This document shows, piece after piece, positions 1 to 7,597 of a DNA stretch of 64,000 nucleotides. The notes under the pieces were generated by a model. That model was not told the origin of the DNA. It did no database searches and worked only from the letters and a program-made list of their open reading frames with translations. The position numbers were made by a program, and so were the translations under genes. The stretch comes from Planococcus halocryophilus (lineage in GTDB: Bacteria > Bacillota > Bacilli > Bacillales_A > Planococcaceae), in NCBI RefSeq assembly GCF_022489025.1, contig NZ_JAKVTG010000008.1, positions 1 to 64,000 on the forward strand, written 5' to 3'. Each line of letters opens with the position of its first letter. The stretch's first letter is position 1.

Positions 1-2
1 TC

Positions 3-185
3 GTCATGGCTAATTCAATAAAAGTCGCTAAAATTTCGAGCGCAGATTTTAATGAAGAAGCATTAACCTGGACAGTCGAAGAATTTACGGCACAAGATTT
101 CGAGGCGTTTGGTGTAAAAGTAAACATTTGGTTTTTTTTCGATTCTACTGTTTTGAATATCCCGTATTCAGAAAAATCTTCATAA
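3..185 (+). CDS. Possible 3' end of a gene cut by the left window edge
   Basis: An open frame runs from the window edge to TAA at 183-185 and encodes about 60 residues, rich in acidic residues and Trp/Phe, ending in PYSEKSS. An ATG lies at position 6 but its ribosome-binding region is outside the window, so it could be an internal methionine of a longer protein. A hairpin follows three bases after the stop, as expected for a gene end. I recognise no family. It could also be a chance frame. Confidence 0.35.
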   Translation, partial: VMANSIKVAKISSADFNEEALTWTVEEFTAQDFEAFGVKVNIWFFFDSTVLNIPYSEKSS

Positions 186-187
186 AA

Positions 188-226
188 AATCACCATTTTA
201 AATGCAAAGGCATTAAAATGGTGATT
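188..226. terminator. Hairpin after the first frame
   Basis: The arms CACCATTTTAAATGC and GCATTAAAATGGTG pair almost perfectly around AAAG, with one bulged A. It sits directly behind the stop at 185. No long T-run follows on the plus strand, so termination strength is uncertain. Confidence 0.5.
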
Positions 227-710
227 GAACAAAGCTCTTTATTTCTCGTTCTTAAAAGCTCTTTCATGAGTGAATAATAAAGGCAAACAATTTTACAACA
301 AATCCGACTTGAATCGGCTAGTTAACAGGTGGTTTCGCAGCGAACAATAACGTTGGCTGTTTAGAAGTTATTTGAGAATTATTTGGGTATCTGACACCCA
401 AACAATTCTTCAATCCACAGTGAAAAAGTCTTGAGAAATATCATACCCAAAAATAAAATATTCCTCTAGTAAAATAAAAAAATTATTATACCTTCTAATA
501 ACGTATTGTTCATTAATAAACGCTAATAAATAAAAAAATTCGGCCACAAGATACAATTTCCAACTACTATATACTAGTTATATTCCACTTTGAAAATGTA
601 AAAAACTGCCCCATCATTTATCTCAACAGTCTCCTTACATAATTTTATTGCACATCTTAGGAGCCTGTTTGATACAAAGATTGAACTTAATGATTTATTA
701 AATTCGTTCA
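227..710. other. Intergenic stretch without a gene
   Basis: No supported coding frame. The only structure I see is an imperfect inverted repeat at about 374-411 (GAATTaTTTGGGT paired with ACCCAAAcAATTC around a short loop) with no T-run. The rest is AT-rich. It forms the 3' flank of the minus-strand AAA ATPase operon. Confidence 0.5.
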
Positions 711-2270
711 TTATACAAGAACTGTCCGACCTGTTCTTTTCTTTGTTAACAAAGAATCAGACCCAACAACTTCAGGTTGTTTGCCTGCAGGAACTGCTCT
801 CTCTTTCCCCCATGTTCTAATACTCTCTATCTGTTCTGGACTTGTCTGGGAAAGCGGCACAATATTTTGAAAATAATCGATAAATGTTTGTTCAGTTACA
901 GAATCATCTCCCTTTACTACCGCTTGTTTAACCACTTCCCTTACTGCAGCTTCTAAATCTGATCCAGCAAAACCTTCAGATAGAATAACTAATTGCTGAA
1001 GCAATTCATTGGACAACTCCAACTTCATTCCCTTTTTAACATAAATTTTAATAATTTGCTCTCGTTCTTCGGGAGTCGGCAAATCTACAAAGAATAGTTC
1101 ATCAAAACGTCCTCTTCGCAATAATTCAGGTGGTAGTTGAGAAACATCATTAGCTGTAGCCACTATGAATACTCTTGCTAGACTTTCTTGAAGCCAATAT
1201 AAAAATTGTCCTACTAATCGAGTCGAAGTTCCTCCATCTCCTCCGCCAATGGCTCCTGCCAAGCCTTTCTCAATTTCATCAATCCACAAGACACAAGGAG
1301 CGACGTGATCAGCAGTAGAGAGAGCCTCTTTCAACCTGGACTCGCTTTGTCCCAAATATTGTCCATGGATAGTAGATAGGTCTAACCGATAAAGTGGTAA
1401 ATTCCACTGTGAAGCTATAGATTTTGCGGACAAAGACTTACCACAGCCCGGAACACCTACTAATAGTATTCCTCTTGGTGGGCGAATGCCTCTATCTCTT
1501 AAATCAGCAGTCAACAATTTCTCATTTGCGTGAAGCCACGTTTTAAGACCTTCTAATCCACCAATAGCATATTCTTCTTTAATATGAACACGTTCTATGC
1601 CGGATATATCTGAAAAAATACGATCTTTAGCATGCATCAATTCCTTTACATCCTCGTTGGTTATAGAACCATTTGCAAGAAGCGTTGCAATTACATTTTC
1701 AGCTTCTATTTGACTTATTCCTGCTAAAATGGCTGCAGCTTGTTTTTCTTCCTCAAGCTCCCATTCAATAAGCATTTCGCCACGATAGCTTGAAATTTGA
1801 TCTTGAATAATTTGAAGCATTTCGTCTTCATTTGGCGGATTTAGTGCAATGGACATCCCCGATCTCTGTAGCGGTCCCCACACTGACTTATTTGTGATGA
1901 CAATAATACTCCCTCCAGTTTCAATAGCCATCATAGCTAGATCTTGAAATTGACGAGCAAGGGGAGAATCATCCTCCAGATCTTGAACTTCTGTAAAGAT
2001 AAAAGTCAAATTTTGCTGTTGACTGATTTTGTGATTAGCGTAATCTAGTCCACCCATCACTGAGCGATCTTCATTTACAACCCTATTCGAATGGATATCT
2101 CTTGTCCCCTGGGATATAGTGTGACTGAAAATTGGTAATGATAATTTATGAGCAATTTGTGTTGCTATTTCTAAAGCTCTTTTATGCTCAGATGTGCGAA
2201 TAGTGATAAAAGGAATTCTTGCTTTCAAATATCTCTCAAGTGTTTCATAACAGCTGACTGCATCATTCAT
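711..2270 (-). CDS. Ycf46-like AAA+ ATPase, last gene of a five-gene operon
   Basis: Soluble protein of about 519 residues. The first ~200 residues form a degenerate nucleotide-binding-like domain beginning with a 'YLKARIPFITIRTSE' segment, the layout of the chloroplast/cyanobacterial Ycf46 family. A canonical AAA+ module follows: Walker A GVPGCGKS (~272-279), Walker B CVLWIDEIEK (~326), sensor-1 ATAND (~371), Arg-finger region RRGRFDE (~385) and an AAA lid. The start is set at ATG 2270 because it overlaps the stop of the preceding gene as ATGA and lies downstream of AGGAGG; a TTG six bases further up is the alternative. Family members are presumed protein remodellers with no known substrate. 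The co-encoded proteins are the likeliest partners (inference). No protease or nuclease domain is fused. Confidence 0.85.
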   Translation of the reverse strand: MNDAVSCYETLERYLKARIPFITIRTSEHKRALEIATQIAHKLSLPIFSHTISQGTRDIHSNRVVNEDRSVMGGLDYANHKISQQQNLTFIFTEVQDLEDDSPLARQFQDLAMMAIETGGSIIVITNKSVWGPLQRSGMSIALNPPNEDEMLQIIQDQISSYRGEMLIEWELEEEKQAAAILAGISQIEAENVIATLLANGSITNEDVKELMHAKDRIFSDISGIERVHIKEEYAIGGLEGLKTWLHANEKLLTADLRDRGIRPPRGILLVGVPGCGKSLSAKSIASQWNLPLYRLDLSTIHGQYLGQSESRLKEALSTADHVAPCVLWIDEIEKGLAGAIGGGDGGTSTRLVGQFLYWLQESLARVFIVATANDVSQLPPELLRRGRFDELFFVDLPTPEEREQIIKIYVKKGMKLELSNELLQQLVILSEGFAGSDLEAAVREVVKQAVVKGDDSVTEQTFIDYFQNIVPLSQTSPEQIESIRTWGKERAVPAGKQPEVVGSDSLLTKKRTGRTVLV

Positions 2271-2830
2271 TTCCAAATCACCCTCCTTCTTTTACTCAAA
2301 CCCATTTCCTTCGATTCTAGTTCCACTTTTAATGGCGTTTGAATCTTTTTAGGCATAGAGTTCCCATATGTTCGTTCCATCTTATGAAAATCTGTAATTG
2401 GATTATTTCTAATCGTCACCTTTGATTGACCCGTTCGATCAGTTTTCGCACTTTCCTCAAGTGATTTTTGAGCTGTATCTGCAAATTCCATAAGTATTTT
2501 TTTCAAAGCATCTCTTACTTCCTCAGGAAGAGCAGGTAAACTTGCCAGTCTCATAAGATAAGCTAATCTTTTACGCATTAATAAAATGGCAGTTACCAAT
2601 AAGGTTTCGTCATTTCCGCTACGATTCAACCCCGTTTGGAATTGATCCGAAGCAATTTTCAGTCTAACTTCCATTGTCTCGTAAATTTTTTGCACGAATC
2701 GTTCCGCAACACCGGGTGTCCACTCAATACTGCCAAGTTCCATCGATAACATAATTTCCTCATCTGTAGTTTCTGATTTGATAGACTGCAAGCAATCCAA
2801 CCATTGGGAATATGTTGTAGGTGGTGTCAT
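2267..2830 (-). CDS. Uncharacterised 187-aa operon protein
   Basis: Predicted soluble, mainly helical protein with a basic C-terminal tail (ends LSKRRRVIWK). No family recognised. The start is placed at ATG 2830 because this ATG overlaps the stop of the preceding small gene (ATGA) and has AAGGAAAAGG upstream. A longer frame from 2884 lacks a convincing ribosome site and would overlap the small gene by about 58 bases. Its own stop overlaps the ATPase start, again as ATGA, so production of the two is probably coupled. The central region has a Leu/Arg-rich helix pair (ILLMRKRLAYLMRLASLP) that could mediate oligomerisation. The role is unknown; an adaptor or substrate of the ATPase is inference from context only. 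Confidence 0.75.
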   Translation of the reverse strand: MTPPTTYSQWLDCLQSIKSETTDEEIMLSMELGSIEWTPGVAERFVQKIYETMEVRLKIASDQFQTGLNRSGNDETLLVTAILLMRKRLAYLMRLASLPALPEEVRDALKKILMEFADTAQKSLEESAKTDRTGQSKVTIRNNPITDFHKMERTYGNSMPKKIQTPLKVELESKEMGLSKRRRVIWK

Positions 2831-3021
2831 GATAATTTCGTCCTTTTCCTTCTTATAATATTTCCTGGTGGCTTTAAATCCCATTCAGGAAATTGTGTAG
2901 CAAGTGCATTATTGACAGTTTCTTTTTCGATTTCATTCATAATTGCTTCCTCAGTGTTAACTGACTTTATTGGCGTCTTTTTTCTAACCAATACACCTGC
3001 TGAATTTTCATTTGTATTCAC
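2827..3021 (-). CDS. Small 64-aa operon protein
   Basis: Begins at GTG 3021 behind a strong site (GAGGGG, about nine bases upstream) and 13 bases after the stop of the 565-aa membrane-protein gene. It ends overlapping the next start. The peptide is hydrophilic, with an acidic middle (TEEAIMNEIEKE) and a basic end (IIRRKRTKLS), and has no signal peptide or membrane segment. The good ribosome site and tight packing argue that it is real, although no family is recognised. Such proteins in ATPase operons are sometimes adaptors or regulators; nothing in the sequence proves this. Confidence 0.65.
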   Translation of the reverse strand: MNTNENSAGVLVRKKTPIKSVNTEEAIMNEIEKETVNNALATQFPEWDLKPPGNIIRRKRTKLS

Positions 3022-3034
3022 AATATTTCCCCCC

Positions 3035-4732
3035 TCAACTTAAGATAGCACGTGCGTTACCGTAGCGTGAAAACGAATATTGTTCTGGATTAACTGCTTC
3101 TAATAAATCACTCACTTTTGAAGCATTGGCATCTTCTTTAGCGTATTCTTGTCTCCAATCAACTACTTCCGCTAACGTAGCACGTAAAAGAATCTTATCG
3201 TTTTCGAATTGTTCCTTAGCGATTTGAGAGATTTTTGCTTTTCTCTTTTGCATCTCTTTATACCCTAAATAAACATAACCTGCAGAAAATATAGCTAAAA
3301 ACAATAAAATAGGTGTACTAAAGCCCATATAAATAAACATTATTGTAGCAATCATTCCTATATAGTGTGCACCTTTAAACTTTACCTCAGAGAATAATAG
3401 TTTTTTCTCTCTGTCTACATGTCTTTCTAGAGACTTTACTAATTCTTCCTCATTTTCGCCTGTTTCAGTTACTCCATTCCACTGCTTAATTTCTATTGCT
3501 ATTTCTGAGGGCACAGAAGCTCTATTGTCTGCGGTAATGTCATCGTGAGCATTCTTAATCCACTCTTTTGACCATGCAATTGAAAATTTTTGAGTTGTCA
3601 GTGATGCATTCGAAATTTCAGGTTGCATTGCAAAATTGGTTAACAATTGAGTAAATGATACTCTTTCTTCCAACGACTTTTCATTATTAAAAAGAGTCTG
3701 TGCATGTCCCTCGTTACCACTTTGTTCGATAATAAGGGATAAGAGTCTCTCTTCTTTACGAAGTGGTAATTCTTCTTCATCAAATTTTGTAATCAATGTG
3801 TCTAGCATTGCGTCAACTGCAAACGCAATAGTTTTAGAAGGACTTACTTCTTGGCTAAATATATCTTCAAAATAATCATGAATATTTTCATGAAGTTTTG
3901 CTCCTTCAAGACTAGATTTCAATTTTTCCCAGGTAGGACTGTAATCAGCTAAATAGGGATACATATCGATATCTTGTTCTTCAATTTTAGATTCCAATGC
4001 AACTTTCCATTGAGCATTTTGTTCTTCCACAAATCCTACTTTCTGAGACAATTCAGTAATCCAACTTTCAATCTGTTGTCCACATTTTGATCGAGCATCG
4101 GGACCAAAAATACCGTTTGTGAAACCATCGATCATCACAACAATTTCTCGTTCCAACTCTTCTGGATTCTGCAAGCCTAAATAATGATTTAACCATTCAC
4201 TGCTGGCCTGGTATCGACCACCACGTCTCGTAACCAAAGTGAAAAATAGAGCTGTCTTCTCACTATCACGACGTAATGCCTCCATCATAGATTTATCTGC
4301 CAATTCTTTATTGTTACTCAACCAAGCAGATAGCGAAATAAGGCATGGAGCGAGCCAGTAACGTGGGGATGACAGCATGTGCTCTTCTGAAGCATTTGCT
4401 ACTGTTTCTTTTTTTACTAAACCAACATCTACAGCTTGAAGAATTCCAGTTACTCGGCGTCTAACTTCTCCATAATGGCCAAAATCACTTTCTATCTCCT
4501 GACGAACTTTCACAATTCTTGTTTCTGCTAGTTGTAAATTTTTCCCTAAAAGATCTTTTTTTACGTATTCTTGGAATTCTTGAATTAGTTGCTCCAAGTT
4601 TGTTCGTACTTCATATAAATCAAGATTTACTGAGCTTACTTGATCTGTTAAATGAGAGACTCCACTATTTAATGCACTCAAACTGTTTTCAATGTAATCT
4701 AAATTAGCATAAGAAATTTGGCTATCTGACAT
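3035..4732 (-). CDS. Uncharacterised 565-aa membrane protein with N-terminal coiled coil
   Basis: The N-terminal ~100 residues are heptad-like (SLSALNSGVSHLTDQVSSV onward) and probably a coiled coil. A large helical domain without recognisable catalytic motifs follows. Two hydrophobic helices separated by a short turn lie at about 454-491, and a ~74-residue charged C-terminal tail ends the protein. There is no signal peptide, so both ends are probably cytoplasmic, with the two helices as a membrane hairpin. ATG 4732 has AAGGGGTGAG upstream, and the previous gene ends only four bases before. No P-loop was found, so it is not a dynamin-type GTPase. It could be the membrane anchor or scaffold for the AAA ATPase encoded downstream (inference). 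Confidence 0.8.
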   Translation of the reverse strand: MSDSQISYANLDYIENSLSALNSGVSHLTDQVSSVNLDLYEVRTNLEQLIQEFQEYVKKDLLGKNLQLAETRIVKVRQEIESDFGHYGEVRRRVTGILQAVDVGLVKKETVANASEEHMLSSPRYWLAPCLISLSAWLSNNKELADKSMMEALRRDSEKTALFFTLVTRRGGRYQASSEWLNHYLGLQNPEELEREIVVMIDGFTNGIFGPDARSKCGQQIESWITELSQKVGFVEEQNAQWKVALESKIEEQDIDMYPYLADYSPTWEKLKSSLEGAKLHENIHDYFEDIFSQEVSPSKTIAFAVDAMLDTLITKFDEEELPLRKEERLLSLIIEQSGNEGHAQTLFNNEKSLEERVSFTQLLTNFAMQPEISNASLTTQKFSIAWSKEWIKNAHDDITADNRASVPSEIAIEIKQWNGVTETGENEEELVKSLERHVDREKKLLFSEVKFKGAHYIGMIATIMFIYMGFSTPILLFLAIFSAGYVYLGYKEMQKRKAKISQIAKEQFENDKILLRATLAEVVDWRQEYAKEDANASKVSDLLEAVNPEQYSFSRYGNARAILS

Positions 4733-4736
4733 TTTC

Positions 4737-5219
4737 TCACCCCTTAATAACTGCTACATCGCCGTTTGTAGAAATGGCACGCAGTTCATTGTTGTATACT
4801 TCTATAAACTCATAGCCTGGATGCAGAGCTAGGCTTCTTGCACGTTCCATCGAATCAGGCAAAACTTCGCCTCTTTTATAATGCTGTAGTATATCCAAAC
4901 TCATATCAAGAGAATGTACAGTATAGGGATTTCCTAAATAACACTTTGATACTATACCAATTAGGTACTGACTTGGTGATAAATCTGGAAATTCACTTCG
5001 AATGGATTGTTTCAATTCATCTATATGCTGTTGTTTGCTTAGCATACTTCCTGCATCCAGTTTAGTCATCACCTCTATATATTCGGATGACCTCTTTTGC
5101 CTTAAACTCTTATCTAAAGCTAAACCAGATAATTCACTGACCCGGTTAGGTTGTTTGCTTAAAGAAAAAGTTTGATTCGCAGGTTGTTTAACTTTGGGAT
5201 TAATAATTGATCTTCTCAT
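4737..5219 (-). CDS. Uncharacterised 160-aa protein, first gene of the AAA operon
   Basis: A GTG at 5237 precedes the frame, but AGGAGG lies between it and an in-frame ATG at 5219 with six-base spacing, so 5219 is chosen. The N-terminal ~60 residues are basic and look disordered (MRRSIINPKVKQPANQ). The C-terminal ~100 residues look folded and end in a beta-rich EFIEVYNNELRAISTNGDVAVI segment (quoted in part). No family recognised. It opens the operon and its stop lies within the ribosome site of the membrane-protein gene. Confidence 0.7.
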   Translation of the reverse strand: MRRSIINPKVKQPANQTFSLSKQPNRVSELSGLALDKSLRQKRSSEYIEVMTKLDAGSMLSKQQHIDELKQSIRSEFPDLSPSQYLIGIVSKCYLGNPYTVHSLDMSLDILQHYKRGEVLPDSMERARSLALHPGYEFIEVYNNELRAISTNGDVAVIKG

Positions 5220-5237
5220 CCGTACCCTCCTAGTCAC

Positions 5238-6225
5238 TTCTTTTTTTGTACTATATCAAGCTCTACTGAATCTTTCTTTAATAAATAAGAAAACATAATA
5301 AACTTTCTATCCTTTTTTTCAAAGGAATTCTATACAAAGAAATGTTAGGATTATTTTTTAATATTCTTTATATTTCGCTTGCAGGAATTATTCTTACGCT
5401 TTTACTTATTATTAAGATAGGTTAAGGTTGGTACTATATTAAGGATTTAGTTAAGCACTAAAGTACCGTACTCAAAATTCAAAAAAAGATATTTCCATTT
5501 CTTGAACTGTATATTTCTTATTCAACATTTTAGTATAGTCAGTGTTACTTTAACTAAGAATAATTCTTTTTCTCTTACGTTAAAAAAACCTTTAAGCAGT
5601 TCTTATGTATGTTTCCAGTACTACGGTTTTCTTAACCCTGTTACAGTTTGATAAATTGCATGATCAGTTTGACTACAAAATATACTAGTCGATCAACTAA
5701 TGGTAAGAGTAAAAACACATTTGGTGTGATTCGGTTAAGTCCACTCTATCCCCAAGAAATCCCTCCAAAGAAGTTCTCCCGAAGAGGAGCAGCCAGAACC
5801 CTGAGCGTCCTATATAACTATTAAATTTCCAGATAAATAGTGTACACTCCATAATCATCTTTTTAATGAATACTTTTATCTTAATACTCTGCTTAAATTG
5901 AAGTTATCGCAAATTAGATCGCCAAATTATCGGTAAATCCAAGACATGAAGCCTTTTGGCATTCGAAAGACCTCTAAACGGCATATACATCATAATGATC
6001 ATGACATTTTATCTAGTACTCCTCCTCTCATTAATACTATTTTACTGTTAATTAATCTGAATTAAAAGATTTTTTTATACTAATGAGCATTTAAACTTAT
6101 ACTGACTTATTCACAATTCTAAGTCCCAAAAGCAAGTGCTAAGAAAATAGTAATCAAAAAAACAGACTGATTCGACTACAAATCCTATTTGATTACGCTA
6201 TCAACAATTAGATGGAGAAAAGTCG
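5238..6225. other. Long intergenic stretch, no gene seen
   Basis: Nearly 1 kb of AT-rich sequence without a convincing frame on either strand. A GC-richer patch at about 5745-5815 stands out from its surroundings and could be the remnant of something, but I could not identify it. The left end carries the promoter region of the AAA operon. The right end leads into the degraded SLH gene. Confidence 0.5.
5250..5255 (-). promoter_or_regulatory. Possible extended -10 for the AAA operon
   Basis: On the minus strand TTGATATAGT lies about 30 bases upstream of the ATG at 5219, giving TG-N-TATAGT. No good -35 box is evident at 16-18 bases. Placement agrees with a short leader. Weak prediction. Confidence 0.3.
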
Positions 6226-6620
6226 TTGGTTGCGATAAATATACCCACTCTAACAAGCTTATCGTTAGGAGTTCAGTATCGGACAGGTAAGAAAGCAATT
6301 TTAGTAGTATCCGAGATGGCATCTTCACCAGCTATGGCATCTACCGACCTTAACACTCAATCAACAAATAAACCTGTAGCTATTACAAAAACTACGACAT
6401 TTCCAGATGTGAATGCATTCAAAGGTGAAGTTAACTACCTGACAGGGAAAAGAATTATCTTGGGATTCCATGACGGAAAGTTTAATCCATCAGCTAGCAT
6501 TAAACGGATCATGCAATCCGTATGATTATGCGTGAAATGAACTTTAAAGACATGTCTGCTCAAAATTCAGGATTTTCAGGTATGACAATAGCCTTGAAGT
6601 ATTGGTACCCTATCCATTTC
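6226..6620 (+). pseudogene. Degraded SLH-domain protein gene with frameshift
   Basis: The frame ending at 6525 encodes a signal-peptide-like stretch ending SSPAMAST and then an SLH repeat: FPDVNAFKGEVNYLTGK, followed by a GF.DGKFNPSASIKR segment. At about 6507 the reading frame is lost. Reading one base over from there restores the rest of the SLH repeat (DHAIRMIMREMNFKDM). A single-base deletion in a G-run ('aaacgg|atc') explains this. No normal start or ribosome site was found, and the sequence after 6620 decays further. It is therefore the remnant of an S-layer-homology wall protein like the intact ones near 43-45 kb. Confidence 0.75.
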
Positions 6621-6805
6621 CATAACTACTTCATAGCTACTTCGCGAATGCAGTTGATTTGATGACAGTATTTGGCTACACAGAGTACTTTATTGAAGCT
6701 TTCGCAAAGATTAAAACTTTGTATTCCATCAAAACAATTTTTGAATTAGTTGATGTAATGTAACTAAAAGCATTTTTTAATAAAACTCCTTTATTTAGTT
6801 CTAAA

Positions 6806-6845
6806 CAAAAAGACAACTAGCTTTTGAAAGCCGGTTGTCTTTTTG
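6806..6845. terminator. Rho-independent terminator
   Basis: The arms CAAAAAGACAAC and GTTGTCTTTTTG form a 12-bp stem, extended inward by GCTT/AAGC, with T- and A-runs on either side. It follows the SLH pseudogene and faces the end of the ParB-like gene, so it may work in both directions. Confidence 0.8.
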
Positions 6846-6953
6846 TAATTTCATGCTCCTAGTGAACCACACAATTCAGAATTGTATAGAATTCTTCCTT
6901 TCCTCGGACATAATCTCTTAAAATAATGCTGCATTCCATCCGCTTTCACCAAC

Positions 6954-7427
6954 TCAAACCTGGACTTCTCCGACAACTCCCCAGCGCCCTTTGTCTTTCT
7001 TAAAATCTTTCAGCTTGCCATTCCAATACTCCACGTACCGCTTGTCCATATCAGTGGATGTGAAAAACTGGCGGTGTTGTTCCTGTGTTAGGTAATAGGC
7101 CGGCAGTTCCTTTATTCCCATACGCCTCGCTTTTGCTACGCGGTGGTTGCCGCCGATCAGCCGGAAAAATTCTGGACGCATGCGGACCATGATGATTGGC
7201 CGGGTCAGATCTGCTTTCGGCAGGAACTCTTCATCCAACTTTGATGAATCCGCTCCCAGCCCCGGCGGTCCAATCTGTACAACAGACCGTTCAACTTGAT
7301 CCGGATTTTCTTGAATCCATTCAGTGGCACGAGTGACATGCCAGTTGAATGGAAAGCCGCCGAGCATCTCGTCCCCTTCAACTGCTATGTAAGGAATAAA
7401 GTCCGGATTCTCTTTTAGTTTCTTCAT
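6954..7427 (-). CDS. ParB/Srx-fold protein (ParB N-terminal-domain-like)
   Basis: A protein of about 157 residues. The motif IGGNHRVAKARRMGI (~110) resembles the 'GxHR..A....G' phosphate-binding box of ParB/sulfiredoxin-like domains, preceded by a segment (IIMVRMRPEFFRL) matching the strand before the box. There is no helix-turn-helix half, so it is not a chromosome-partition ParB. Stand-alone proteins of this fold include nucleotide-hydrolysing or DNA-acting enzymes, but the substrate here is unknown. ATG 7427 is chosen because GAGGTG lies six bases upstream, whereas the frame's earlier GTG is part of that ribosome site. It is a monocistronic gene, divergent from the YifB-like gene. Confidence 0.7.
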   Translation of the reverse strand: MKKLKENPDFIPYIAVEGDEMLGGFPFNWHVTRATEWIQENPDQVERSVVQIGPPGLGADSSKLDEEFLPKADLTRPIIMVRMRPEFFRLIGGNHRVAKARRMGIKELPAYYLTQEQHRQFFTSTDMDKRYVEYWNGKLKDFKKDKGRWGVVGEVQV

Positions 7428-7528
7428 GCAGCGCACCTCATTTTTCTTCTATGATAATTTCAGAATAGCATATTTCCTGGATGAACGGATGGATTGTTAA
7501 GGAGTCCCTTTCTTAATTTCAGATTATT

Positions 7529-7557
7529 TAGACAAGTAACTCAACATCCCTTATACT
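7529..7557 (+). promoter_or_regulatory. SigmaA-type promoter of the YifB-like gene
   Basis: TAGACA (7529-7534), a 17-base spacer and TATACT (7552-7557): each hexamer has five of six consensus bases. Transcription would start near 7564, leaving a leader of about 34 bases before GAGGGG and the putative ATA start. Confidence 0.65.
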
Positions 7558-7597
7558 GAAACGGTACGTAACAATTCCAAAGAAAAGAGGGGTTCTC

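Noticed and set aside
374..411. Inverted repeat as terminator of the AAA operon
   Set aside because: It lies 300 bases past the stop at 711 and lacks a T-run on the minus strand; kept only as a note.
2267..2884. Longer start (2884) for the 187-aa operon protein
   Set aside because: It would overlap the small 64-aa gene by about 58 bases and has no ribosome site, whereas ATG 2830 has one and overlaps the previous stop as ATGA.
5238..6225. Riboswitch or T-box in the long gap upstream of the AAA operon
   Set aside because: No T-box sequence, conserved riboswitch core or leader-type terminator could be recognised. The GC-richer patch near 5780 remains unexplained.
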